NCBI RefSeq assembly: GCF_019059575.1
Contig: NW_024882037.1
Coordinates: 372,001 to 436,000 of the forward strand
Length of the DNA stretch: 64,000 nucleotides
Origin: Amphibalanus amphitrite
Taxonomy: Eukaryota; Arthropoda; Thecostraca; Balanomorpha; Balanidae
Reading direction: 5' to 3'
Under the pieces are notes generated by a model. The model had not been told where the DNA came from, ran no database searches, and worked only from the letters and a program-made list of their open reading frames with translations. A program made the translations under genes and the position numbers. Positions 52,201-63,260 of the stretch are shown here, piece by piece; the stretch's first letter is position 1, and each line of letters begins with the position of its first letter.

Positions 52201-54850
52201 AAATGATGACCTTTGCCTCTCTGTAGTTCCAGAAGAGGCGAGCTACAGCATACGGCAGCCTACGGCCATCAAGACAAAAGGATGCGTCGCCGTCGGGTTC
52301 CAGTTTTTCGGTGAGTTGTTTACAGAACAGTGCTTTGTGTAACATAATGACATGCTGGGTCACGTACCTCTACGTATTTCAAAATTGTTTTAGAGGTCTA
52401 CATATGGGTGATAACTTTGTTTCGTAACTAAACAATTGAATATCACATCTATGTATCTTCTGTCCCCTTTTCTCCGTGTGTGGGTTTATGACCTGTGCTC
52501 ACCACCACGTCCCTACGCCGCTGCCTCGGTATGTGACCGCCGACCCCTCCGGCGCCCGCAGGGACCACCTTCCTACTGCTCACCTGCCACCTGACTGCCC
52601 ACCTGGAGAAGCAGAACCAGCGGATAGACGACGTGCGCCGCATCTGCGCCGCGCTCGACCTGCCCCAGGCCATCCCCAGCCGCAGCAGCAGCAGAGGTGG
52701 GCACCGGCGGGCCGCCACCGGCTGTAGGGATACGACAGGCCGTACTGGGGGCAGTAGCGGGTAGGACTGCATTTTTGATATTGCGAAGTCTTTTTATATG
52801 CGCGTTAAAAGTTTTTCGAAGGTCATATTTCCCGTAGCGCTTGCATAGCACAGCTAGCTTCAACGTCACATTTATCGACGCAAATCCAGTTCAGTGCTTC
52901 TTCATTCATAAATCTAACCGACCATGGGTCATAACCTATGCCCCTCGTCCCCCGTCTTCCCACAGACGTGACGGAGCGGTACGACAACGTATTCTGGTTC
53001 GGCGACCTCAACTTCCGCCTGCACCAGAGCCGGCCGCGCGTCATCGACACCATCGTCGAGAGCTCCAGCACAATCCTGCTCCGCGAGCGAACCATGTCCG
53101 AGGCGTGTATGCGCAGTCTGCTCGAGTGGGACCAGCTCAACCACGCCAAACACAAAGGTGCGCACTCGCCGTGGTGAGGGAGGATGGGATTTGATCTGGG
53201 AAGTCTCTCCGATCGGGGAGCACACTCCGAGCAAAGGCCGAAGTGTCTTGTTTGATGGGAAGTCTAATTTTACTCTGGAGTCGTCTAGATTGTGAAGGAA
53301 AAATAATGCCGTCATCGTTAACCCAAATTATGGCTGGTAGTGATCTATCTTATAGTATCATCTTTTATCGCCGGAATCTGATATTCGTATTGAGTGACGC
53401 CGCCCCCCGGTCGACAGGTCGGGCTTTCGAGGGCTTCAACGAAGGCGACATCTCGTTCCTGCCCACCTACAAGTACGACCCGGGAACGAACACGTTCGAC
53501 ACGTCACACAAGCAACGCATCCCCGCCTACACGGACCGGATCCTGTTCAAAAGCCGGCGCGACGGCGTGCGGTGAGCACAATACCGGTCACGGCGGTAGA
53601 TGGGATGTCACAATAGTGAACGGCCGTTTGGGTTGTGTGAGAGCTAGGGATCGCCAGTGGGCTCTGCTGAATATGTGTGATAGAAGACAGCTTCTTTGAT
53701 GACTGGTAACATAACCAGGCTTCCCGCTGCTATACTATTCCCGCTGCAGCCTATGCTATACCCCGCCGCACTGTGTTAGTTTTGCACTATTTCAAGCACG
53801 AGGTGTCCCCTCACCGTTCATTCACATCGATTTTTCAGTTGAATCAGGCTCTAACCTCCCTTCTTGTCCCGTTTCACAGGTGCATCAAGTACGATTCTGT
53901 TCAGCCGTTCAGTACGTCGGATCACAAGCCTGTGTGGGGGCTGTACCAGTGTCGGATACGGCCTAGTCTCGACAGGTGAGACAGATGATAGGACAAATTG
54001 AAGGTATTGAGAGATTACAAACCCGTCTGGTGGCTGTACCAGTGTCGGATACGGCCTAGCCTCTAGAGGTGAAGCAGTACGTGAGGAAGGACGAGAGATT
54101 AGATTAAACATGAACCAGTCTGGGGACTGTACTGTCCAGTGCTGTCAGTACTGAATGCTGTTTGGGCAAGTTTTTTTTTGTTTTTTGTTTTGTTTTGTTG
54201 GGTTAGGCCCTTTCGGTCCAATTAAGACCATTTCAGAGCCGGGAGGATAATAGGATATAGGGGGAGACATTGGTCTGGGCAGGCACCCTAGTGAGTCGCC
54301 GGGGCTGAGCCCATCCAGAGGACAGGCCACCCAGTCCCAAGGCACTCACTGCACCCGGCTACGGGGTGCGCTCCCTCGGGAGCAGCGGTGCCGCTCCAAG
54401 GGAGCAGCCCGCATGAGATAAAGTTGCCTGTCCAGCCCGGAGGGGGGTTGCGGCGTGGAGGAGAAGGATTTCAGTATCCTGAGGATAGAAGCACGGAACG
54501 GAGGTGTGTTCGGGCAAGGGGAAGAGAGGGTGTTTCAGGTGTGTGAGGCTAGTGTGTGTAGTAAAGTGACAATTACTGTCATTTCGACGACTCTGGGTTA
54601 CATCGAGGGCGTTCGTCGCTTTCAAGTATGTGTTAACGTACCCTGGACGTGAGCTGGTGCTATTTTAGTGTCTGTTAATGTCAGAGCCACATCCTGAGTG
54701 TCACACCTCTGTCCCGCCCCGGTGTGCCGCAGCATACCGCTGGCGGCCGGCCAGTTTAACCGGGCCGTGTTCCTGGAGGGACTGCGGCGCCGGGCGCGCC
54801 ACCTGCCGGCCAGACGGGTCTCTGACGGACGGCCGTGCAGCGTCCAGTAG
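49226..54850 (+). CDS. INPP5E: inositol polyphosphate 5-phosphatase E (type IV, ciliary)
   Basis: Ten exons join in phase: 49226-49980, 50334-50441, 50778-50895, 51684-51906, 52227-52310, 52562-52696, 52966-53157, 53418-53571, 53880-53975 and 54733-54850. The product is 660 residues (human 644). The enzyme removes the 5-phosphate of PI(4,5)P2 and PI(3,4,5)P3 in the primary cilium membrane. The first ~285 residues are Pro/Ser-rich and probably disordered. The catalytic domain shows VGTWNMN (~320), [41 protein letters not shown] (~484), PAYTDRILF (~573) and [11 protein letters not shown] (~604). The C-terminus has FNRAVFL, matching the ciliary targeting FDRELYL of the human protein. It ends CSVQ, a CaaX box for farnesylation. 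I chose the Met at 49226 within exon 49193-49980; an in-frame Met at 49169 lies before the acceptor and would not be in the mRNA. Confidence 0.94.
54010..54075 (+). pseudogene. INPP5E: duplicated fragment of INPP5E exon 9 in intron 9
   Basis: This segment repeats the end of exon 9 (GGCTGTACCAGTGTCGGATA, then CGGCCTAG). It reads [16 protein letters not shown] before a TAG, and its donor GTGAGA has become GTGAAG. It looks like a decayed tandem duplicate of about 70 bp and not a usable exon. Confidence 0.8.
54170..54480 (-). repeat. dispersed ~300-bp repeat, copy C
   Basis: Inverted relative to copies A and B and the best preserved. On the minus strand it runs from CCTTCTCCTCCACGCCGCAA to GACCGAAAGGGCCTAACCCA, then a tail of (CAAAA)n and poly-A. 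It sits in INPP5E intron 9. Confidence 0.85.
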
Positions 54851-55206
54851 CAGAGAACGGTGCCCAGTAGCGGCGACACACCTGCCATCTGCCGACCGAA
54901 CGGAGCAGCGAGCAACCGCACAACGCCCGACCTCCAGCTAAGTGACTTTGAATAGGTGGTTATTTGTATTGATGCGGCAAGGGAGGGGCTAGAATCGCGC
55001 GAGTGAGTGCAAGACCGCGGTTTCTTCGCGGTTTCTTCGCGATCTTGCTGGTCGGTGAATGATGATCTAGTCATGTCTAGTCATTTTATATGTGTGTGTA
55101 ACTGCATTGTTGAGCCTTTTCAGCTAAAGTCAGTACAAATCCGTCACGCACGCTAGTCATCCCTGATCCCTAGTCAGAATGGGAGCTGAGTTAAACTCGG
55201 CTTGAC
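54851..55206 (+). other. INPP5E 3' flank
   Basis: Probable 3' untranslated sequence; a short direct repeat GGTTTCTTCGC occurs at 55018-55039. No other feature seen. Confidence 0.4.
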
Positions 55207-55208
55207 TA

Positions 55209-56008
55209 CAGGGTGATTTTTTTTAACTGTTAAAAAGTAAACGTCAATGGTGGTCCCTAAATCGAAAAATCTTGTGCAAAAAAGCAATGCACGTGATAGA
55301 TAAATCTGGGACATTTTGCATGGTGTCATGATTTGTCCCTTTTAACCGAAGGCCTCGGCCCCAATGGGGCCTGAAAATGTCCCACCAATCGGGTACGCAT
55401 GGTCCACCGCCGTTCAGTAAGGAACGACACAAAACGATGATTTTGAAGCATTGAGGCAGTTCGAAGCATACGATCATCAAGGAAATGCCTCAGAAAGACG
55501 TTAAATAATGCACGAACAAGCTTGTAGTCATGAATAACCTTCAAACGGTCCATCTGGCGTATCTGCAGCCTCTGAAGAATCAGTCTTCAGGGAGAAACAA
55601 AAACAGCGAATCAGACACCACCAGGGCCGCCAGTAGCAGAATCCTCGACCTGCCCTTTCTAGACTTCTAGTTTTTGGACCCAGGTATGGCAGATATAACA
55701 AGAAAACATTGGAAATATCAGGCAGAGCTGAAAATGGGTGATAGGAGCCTTTTCAGTCCGCCTAATGAGCATGGGAGTCCATGGTGCTGTTCAACACGTG
55801 CTCAGGCGGGCTAATTCGTATTGGTGAGAGAGGGGGTAACTTCAAGCACAAGTAAAATACACGATGGGCGTTCCTTCACATCGTGTCTGCATGAAATCAA
55901 AATGTCCCAGAATGCTCGTCATGCTGGTATATAATTTTCCAATACATATTTGCATTTTAGCGCCGTTAAACCTCATTACTTTTTAACAAGTAAAAAAAAT
56001 CACCCTTG
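55209..56008. mobile_element. mariner-like (TA-flanked) inverted-repeat element, 800 bp
   Basis: Flanked by TA (55207-55208 and 56009-56010). Ends read CAGGGTGATTTTTTTTAACT (left) and, on the reverse strand, CAAGGGTGATTTTTTTTACT (right), both going on to GTTAAAAAGTAA-like sequence. TA duplication plus CAGGGTG-type ends fit the Tc1/mariner superfamily. The short minus-strand frames (for example 55326-55553) show no confident DDE motif, so the element is non-autonomous or badly decayed. Confidence 0.85.
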
Positions 56009-56010
56009 TA

Positions 56011-57594
56011 TATTCGTGACTCATTAGTCTCAATAGTACTATGGGAATCTCAATGCCTCTGTGGGCTCCGTTACGTAACCGACTGATCTGAAGAAATTTT
56101 TGCACAATGTGTTAGTGCCTAGAGGGACGTCCCGTTTGCTGCTGTCCGCAGCAGTCATCCATACACACATTTGCGCCCTCTGCGACCGGGGGAATAACCG
56201 CTAAAACGGCATTTGAATCTCGGTGACCAATGATCTGTTATTTTGTTAGTGATGCTTACCAATGCTTGATGAAAGCACAAACAGCTTGAAGCGCCCCCAG
56301 TATTGTGCTGGATTGTTTTTGCGTATTCCTCCCTTCGTTTGTTACCGAAGTGTTGCACTATGACGTATTAGCTCACTGAGACACGGAATAGCTCCTTAGC
56401 TCACTGAGCGGCTGTGTTAGCTCACTGTCCATTTGAACGTGTAGCTCACGGAGCTTAGTCTTGTATGGTTTCTAGGGTTAGTGCCGTTAGTGGGTCCCGC
56501 TCAGCGTGGCCAGTGTCCAGTGATATAGCTAGTTGTGACGCAGTGACTGGACCCTCTGCCGGATGTATGGCTCACCGCTGATGTATATGGCTCACTGCCG
56601 GGGTTTACAGCTCAATGCTGACGTCTGTAGCTCACTGCTGACGGACCTAACTCTCTGTGCCGCGCGGTATTGTTCACGGGGACACCAATAAGTCTCACGA
56701 CGCGGCGATAAGCTGACGACTCGGTCTGACCTGTGACCGGCGCTCTGTGTCGGCGAGTCAGACATTAAGCACGCGGTGTCGGCGGGTCTGTGAGTGCCTG
56801 TGGTCTCCGTCACCACTTCTCTGCCTACCTCCCTCTCCGTCCAGTGCTGCTGACCGTCCGTCCGTCCGTATTCCCCCTTCCGTCCCCCGTCGACCGGCCG
56901 GTCCGCTGTGGCCTTCTTGTACCAGATCTGATCTGTGTGTGAGAGCGGTGTTGAAGTCTCGCTGGAGTCCGATCCGGTGAGGGCGCTGACAGCACTCTCG
57001 GTTCGCTGGGTCGGATAGTGGGCCCGTGCGGGTTGTAGACCGCGGAAATGTGTCGGACGAGGGCGATGACTGAAGATATAGGCGAATTGAGTCGTTTGAG
57101 GCGGTGAATGGAGGGGCGAACTTATACTGGTGCTGCAATACAATGTATGTCTGGTGGATGATGGTGTGAGTTATCCCAAAAAGCGAGGGTAGAGTGTGTT
57201 GTAATTACTTAAAGAATGCTGCATTTAGTAATAACTGCATCAGAGGAACATCCTACTTTGTTGTCATAAAATAATGATTGCATTACGGAAACGTTTGTCC
57301 CACCTTCAACGATTATTTTGTGTATTTCTATTTCCTACAAAATGTGAAAATAGTTTGTCACATGCAAGGGCATATTCACAGTGTATGTCGCAACACGTTT
57401 CCATCATCAATGGCAAGCTCTTGACAAGCTTATGCATTATGAAACTTTCCTAGCCTAGATGACTGCTGACTGCTGAGTAAAAATGCATATAAAAGCGATA
57501 TAAATACTGGTCCACATGTTACCGAAAGATGGCAGTTTTTGCTCCATCCCACTGGTCACTGGCCGGTAGAGCGATTTCGCAGTCCGTATACAGT
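56011..57594. other. intergenic region between INPP5E and Gsx
   Basis: A degenerate series of TAGCTCACTG / GGCTCACTGC motifs occurs at about 56369-56645. A (CCGT)n run lies near 56856-56870. No exon is supportable; the convergent 3' ends of INPP5E and Gsx flank it. Confidence 0.4.
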
Positions 57595-60500
57595 TTACTG
57601 GTTTGCGCTGACCGCCGCGTTGGCTGCCTCCTCTGAGGCACCGGTGACGCTGCCACTCACGGGCGGAGTGGTACGCTCGCGATCACTGTGCACGTTGGGG
57701 CCTCGTTGGTTGCTGAGGAGGGCCTGGGTTCGGAGGACGGGCACGTCCCCCTCTCTCGGCGGCGTCGGAGTCTCCCGCGCGGTGCTGCCACCTACGTGGA
57801 GATCGTGCGCTGATCGCGTAGCGCTGAGATCCGGAGACGCTATCGTGCCGCCACCTACCAGCTCTCTGGAGCCGCCCTCCGTCAGAAGGGCCGAGCTGTC
57901 CGCTCGCCACTCGGTTCCACTGATCCTGCGTCTCTCGGCCTCCAGCGGCGGACACAGCGACAACACCGGTCTGAAGGCGGGCTGCGCTCGTGGCGCGTGC
58001 TGGGAGCACGGGCAGCGATTGCCGCCGCCACCAACCACGTCCTCCTTTTTGTGCTTGACGCGCCGGTTCTGGAACCAGATTTTGACCTGTTTCTCGGAGA
58101 GGCTGAGGTAGGAGGCGATCTCGATGCGCCTGAGCCGCGACAGGTACATGTTGGCACTGAACTCGCGCTCCAGCTGCAGCAGCTGGTGGCTGGTGAACGC
58201 CGTTCGGATCCGCTTGGAGGAGCCGCCGTCGTCGGGGCTGTCGGCCGACTCCGCTGAAACGCAGAGGGGACGTGTGAGGACAGCGGGAGACAGCGACACA
58301 GCGGGGAATGGGAACACCGACAGCACGGAAAGGCAAGCAACGACACAGCCCGACAAAGGCGGACAGCTTCACAGCAGGGAAAGACGAGCATCGACAACAT
58401 GGCAAGGCGGATAACGAGTCCACAGCAGTGAAAGGTGAGCGGCGACAACATGGAAAAATAACGACACAGCAGGGAAAGGCGAACACCGGCAGGGAACCAC
58501 CAACCACAGGCAAGATGTAGTGAAGGACGAGAAAAAACACAATGGCAAGAAGCAACAAACAGTGCAATAATATCGAATGGGCGATAGTGAAGCGTGCAAC
58601 TTCAGGAACGCCAGGGCAGCTCTCGGTACATTGATATTTTTTTTAACATTGACGCATGTTTCTGGGCAGAGCTTACAGTGCGTTGAACTTCATAAATAAT
58701 AATTCATCAGGCGTAGGGCGTTGCGCTGCACTCTGAAGTTTATCCAATATTAGACGAAACATTTTACATAAGCACCTCCATATAGCACATAGGCGTGCGA
58801 TATGCGACGTGGTTGTTTTCGCCAGAATTAGATCGCGGTATAAAAGGAAATGAAAAGTTGGAATTAATGTAATATATCAGCTCAGTCTCAAGTCAACGGC
58901 TTTGTAAAAAAAAAACAATGTTTTCCACAGTTCACAGTTGAGAGCGAAACGGCGAGGTGCGTCACTATGCAGAAATTAAAGAAGCTAGTAAAACCGGCTA
59001 GATTAAATCTAGATCTATCATATTTATAGCTACACATATACCACACCCACATCATTATGCGAGACATTCGAATTTAAGTCATATATGATAACCCGAATTA
59101 CAACCACCGCTGATTGCCTGCTCATCCTATCCTGCTAATTCCCTGAGGGGATATCACCGGCGGCTCACCGCGGGCCCTGGTGACGATCCCGCCCGCTGAG
59201 CCCGAGCAAACAGAGCGCCATTGTGCGGGTCCGGGGCGCGCCGCTTTCATACTGTCTTAAATCCAGTTACATCCCAATCACTGTGGCTATGGCCCGGGGA
59301 GGGGAGGGCAGATCAGAGGGCGGCGCCGGCCATTGAGGCATGGCCCGCCGCCCGGTCGGCACACAGAAGCCCCGCGCTCAGCAAACCCAGAGCTGCCCGG
59401 CCGCAACGGAACACACCGCAAGCGCACGCGAGCGCACGCACCTACTAATGGCATTAACTGAGAAACCGGACTGAAAGTGGGGCGGTAACAGAAGCCGCGC
59501 CATTCATAGGTGTATTTAACGGTAACGGGTTCACGGGATTAGGTATAACATTGGGTTATAAAAGAAACGACATGTAACAGCGTAGGGGAAGCGGGGAGAA
59601 GTGGGACGTTGTTTGCAGGTTAACTTTTAAAATAGGTTAAAATGGTTGAGCTTCTGTCAAAATATGAGCATTTCCTTGAAATGCCAATAAGTAGGTAATA
59701 GGTGAGCCTAGTGGCAATTGAGAAATATATGGGGGTGATGGGTTTCAGGGAGAGGCAAACGATTTAGCTAAATACCTAAGTTAAAAAGGACACTCACGAA
59801 GTTGAACGCCGTTCGTCCAACTCATTGCTCTAAACTGGCAATCGCCGATCGATCGTCAGAACTTTGCCATCACACGCGCCGGAGCGAATAAAACACGACT
59901 TTTACTAATACCAACTGAGTCTGCTGCTTTGTTGTTCTTACAAGCCGAGCCAAGCGCACTCAACACGCACGGGTGTCGTTTTGCTAGGCCTGGTAGGGCT
60001 CGAGCCCTACCAATATTTATTTGGGCCCTACCTACCAACGTTCCCTGAACCCTGCCAACCTTCTTGTCAGCTATCACTGGATTCAAAATGAAAATAGAGC
60101 AAGTGCAATACGCATCAATGATGCTTCTTGCACGGCAAGCACATGTATAGCTAAAAGTGAGGTGTCTTAGTTTTTATTTCTTGACTGTTTTGTTAAGTCT
60201 TTAATGATGACGGTTAATTTGGTATCGACAAAGGTAGGTAGGAGAGAGTGGGGCAAAGCAGCCATCCTAACGCTTCTTACGATGCCGGCTCTTGATTTTT
60301 AAACTTGGATAGATTATTTTTATACCAATGTGATTCCTACTAAATTGCCTTGTATTTCGGCTGCGTTCCATTTCCAAAGGCGTTCGCATATGTATGGGGG
60401 ATATTGGCAAAACTTTAAATCTATGCATTTTTGGCCACTTTGCCCCATACCCAGGGGCAAAGCTTTCATCGGCGACTTCTAAAACACCGTTATGAGAAAC

Positions 60501-61406
60501 AGAACAGGTGGCTCATGTACGACTAGGGTCAGGGGCGCGGGAACTACTTTCAGACTGGGGGGGGGGGGGGGGCACACCGTAATACCTAAATATCAACCTA
60601 GGGTATCCCCAAATCTAATTTTCTCACCGGTTTTAGGCCACTTATTTTTCATCCCTTGGCTTTTCCACAAAAAAAACATTTGCAAAAAAGTGCGGCATAC
60701 CGTTTCAAAGTTGTGAGGGCACCGGATACGACACGATCCCAGAGTTGGGGGGGGGGGGGGAGCTGCCCCCGCTGCCCCCCGGTTCCCGCGCCTATGACTA
60801 GGGTATTTGATGCCCGAGCATAGTTACCGTCCGAGACAAAAATTTTCCAGCTCACCTGTTAGTGGACAAAAAGCATTAAAATTGGCAAAAGACATCTACG
60901 ATAACCACACAATGCATGAACGAGAACGCTTAAATAGCTCTCCTACAGCTCTGTCAAAAGCTTCAGTAGGTACATACCATGATGCATCCGCACGAATTTT
61001 ATTTAAATGTAAGCGTGTGCACAGTTGCTGATACTGCAGAGCTGCGGCTGCACTGACCTTTGATGTCGACGGCCGGCGATGTCGGCTTGCTGACCACCAG
61101 CTGGGCGGGGTAGCGGACGGCGGCGGCGGCGGAGCAGGTCACGGCCGGGGTCAGCGGGGTCACGGCCGGGGTCAGAGGTCGCGCCAGCTGCACACACATC
61201 GGACACGGGTAGAACGGGCCGAACGCCGAGTGGGTGCAGTACAGCGGCGGCAGCGGCGGCCGGGCCAGCGGCGGAGGGGGTGCGAACCCGACCGGAGAGC
61301 CCTTGCTCACATACTGGGTCACGGGGCTGCGACTGTCGTATCCGGACACGACCGACTTTCGGTCGTCGCGGCCGATGAGGGCTTCCACGGAGAAGGAGCG
61401 CGACAT
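57595..61406 (-). CDS. ind: GS homeobox protein (Gsx / intermediate neuroblasts defective), ParaHox gene
   Basis: Two exons, 61406..61058 and 58253..57595, join at a phase-1 junction and give 335 residues. The N-terminus [12 protein letters not shown] is the conserved Gsx start, a SNAG-like repressor motif. A Cys-containing patch [11 protein letters not shown] resembles that of vertebrate Gsx. The homeodomain (about residues 129-188) begins [20 protein letters not shown]. It includes [20 protein letters not shown] and ends [18 protein letters not shown], the Gsx class. The protein is a nuclear transcription factor that patterns the intermediate column of the neuroectoderm. The C-terminal ~145 residues are low-complexity. 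Splice sites are donor GTCAGT and acceptor TTTCAG. Upstream in-frame Met codons reach 61805, but the MSRSF match fixes the start. Confidence 0.95.
58254..61057 (-). other. single intron of Gsx/ind
   Basis: A 2.8-kb intron without coding exons. It contains repeated ACAGCRGGGAAAGGCGARCA-like short units at about 58280-58500 and the hAT-type element at 60530-60796. Confidence 0.6.
60530..60796. mobile_element. hAT-type miniature element (267 bp) with 8-bp duplication
   Basis: Perfect ACTAGGGT duplications at 60522-60529 and 60797-60804. Ends are CAGGGGCGCGGGAACT and, on the reverse strand, CATAGGCGCGGGAACC. Poly-G tracts lie near both ends (60558-60573 and 60748-60760). Inserted in the Gsx intron. 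Confidence 0.88.
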
Positions 61407-62445
61407 GTGGGCGGTGGGGGCGCGGGGCACTGGCGCGGGGCGGGCGGCACTGGGCGCCCCCGCTCCCCGTGGCTCGGCCGCCGCCTGTGGCTCCTCCCTT
61501 GGACACGCCCCCATGACGGCGGCCGCCGGCGCCGGCACGGTGCGACCAATTAGCGCCGCCGCAGGAAGTGGCCTTTGTCCTCTGCCGCACTCCTCCCGAT
61601 GGGCGTAATTAGCGCAACAAAAATGTCTGCTGCGATCGTCCAGCCGTAGCCATATGGCGGATTTTAACGCCAGCAACATGACACTATTTAGAACGTCAAC
61701 TAAAAACGATTCCATGTCACTTAGATTTATTTCGTGACAGATTTGCGGGGCAGTAGGAACACGCCACCAGGGGCGTGCTAGATAAAATCGGCATGCAAAA
61801 ACCATTTAGATGGATTACCGTCACGCCAAATCACCACAATACTACGCTCAAATCCATAGATAAGTTTTTAACAAATTACGCGGCCAGCATGAGCAGCATC
61901 TTGCCGTAATGAACAACAACTGGGCATTGTTTCTATATAGCAGCCCATCCAGGAAAATGCCTATATGCGTTACATATCGCCTTATATCGATAATCGAACT
62001 TATCATCCTCCGTGACCTTCCATCATTTTGTAATACATACATTCCGAATACTTCAGTCAAATATGCTGCTATCGTACAGCAAATTGGAGGATAAACATAA
62101 CATTGTAACAACTGAGTATGGCTAACATGGGGTAAAACGCGCTCCTTACAATTTACTTGAGCGGGAAACGAAGCCTAAAAAATAAAAATACGATGACATG
62201 CGATGAGGCAGGAGTTTCAAAGAATAGTAGTTCATTCCAAGCTCTTATAAAAAAAAAGTACTCTGCACAATGTACGCACAAGGCTCTGGGCGTTTTCACA
62301 GTTAAGTCGGCTTTCCGTCCAATAATGTTTCCTATCGATTCTTGATCAACTTGCGAGTCGAGCGATGGAGCTTTAATGAACCTTATTGTTTGAAACTGAG
62401 CCATTACTTATTTACCAGGTAAATCGTCCGAGAGATAGAAAACGC

Positions 62446-62452
<7 letters not shown>
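61407..62452 (-). promoter_or_regulatory. upstream region of Gsx/ind
   Basis: The 5' untranslated region and promoter of Gsx must begin here. The first ~200 bp are GC-rich and the rest AT-rich. No TATA box or specific sites can be assigned with confidence. Confidence 0.35.

Positions 62453-62522
<70 letters not shown>
62452..62522. repeat. (GA)n microsatellite upstream of Gsx
   Basis: About 35 GA units. GA tracts of this kind can bind GAGA-type factors, but that is inference. Confidence 0.95.
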
Positions 62523-62526
<4 letters not shown>

Positions 62527-62975
62527 GTCATTATAGACGATGTTTAAGAAAACGACATAAGTCACTTTTGATAGGAGAAAGCTGGATCTAAGGGGACTAA
62601 AGAAACCATGGGCCCATGGCATGTGTATATACATACGTAGGTGGTACAGGCTGCAGCGCAACATTGAGGAATCATTAATTGAGTGAATAACTGCGTATTA
62701 TGCACGGTAAAGCTGTTTCCATTCTTAGGTATATGTACATATGAACGTATGTACATACATGCCTGTTGAAGATACGTCTTCAAAAATGTATGCACGGGTA
62801 CTCGTGGTTGTGTCGGTTCAGCACTGCTCCGTAGTGGCTGGCCGCCGCAGAGGCGCCGCGCCGTATGGGTAGACTGTGCCGCACGGCGCCACGGCCGCGC
62901 GGCACAGCATCAAATGTGCTGCACTGGACGCAACGGGAGCTCCAATAACAGTGAGTAAGAAAATCGGATGCATGG

Positions 62976-63083
62976 CTCCACTGGCGGATCCAGGGGGGGG
63001 GGGGGGGGCGGCAGGGGCTTAAGCCCCCCATTCGAAACTCGACAGGGGCGGCAATATAAATTAGCCCCCCCCCCCAAATGCAC
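62976..63083. repeat. end of a hAT-like element with poly-G/poly-C
   Basis: CACTGGCGGATCCAGGGGGG followed by a G run, then a C run at 63065-63077. The CACTGGCGGATCCAGG start is like the ends of common hAT miniature elements. The partner end is not identified. Confidence 0.4.
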
Positions 63084-63231
63084 CGGGATTGGTTATTAAA
63101 ATGATTCCAGCCTTCGATAATGATGTTCCTTTAGAAACTCCTTTCCGCTGTTAAGTTGGTAACGATTTGGCAGTTATTCAGGGATGGAAAAGTGGCGCCC
63201 AACTGACTTTCAGCGTCGGAGATTTATCCTA

Positions 63232-63260
63232 GGTAAACTTTTTTTGGGACACCCTGTAGG
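63232..63260 (-). repeat. mariner-type terminal repeat, single end
   Basis: On the minus strand the sequence reads TACAGGGTGTCCCAAAAAAA followed by GTTTACC, a typical mariner end with its TA. No matching opposite end was found nearby, so this may be a fragment. Confidence 0.5.

Noticed and set aside
55326-55553. Mariner transposase fragment in the 55209-56008 element
   Set aside because: The short minus-strand frames show no DDE/D motif or alignment I can defend; only the ends and TA support the mariner-like call.
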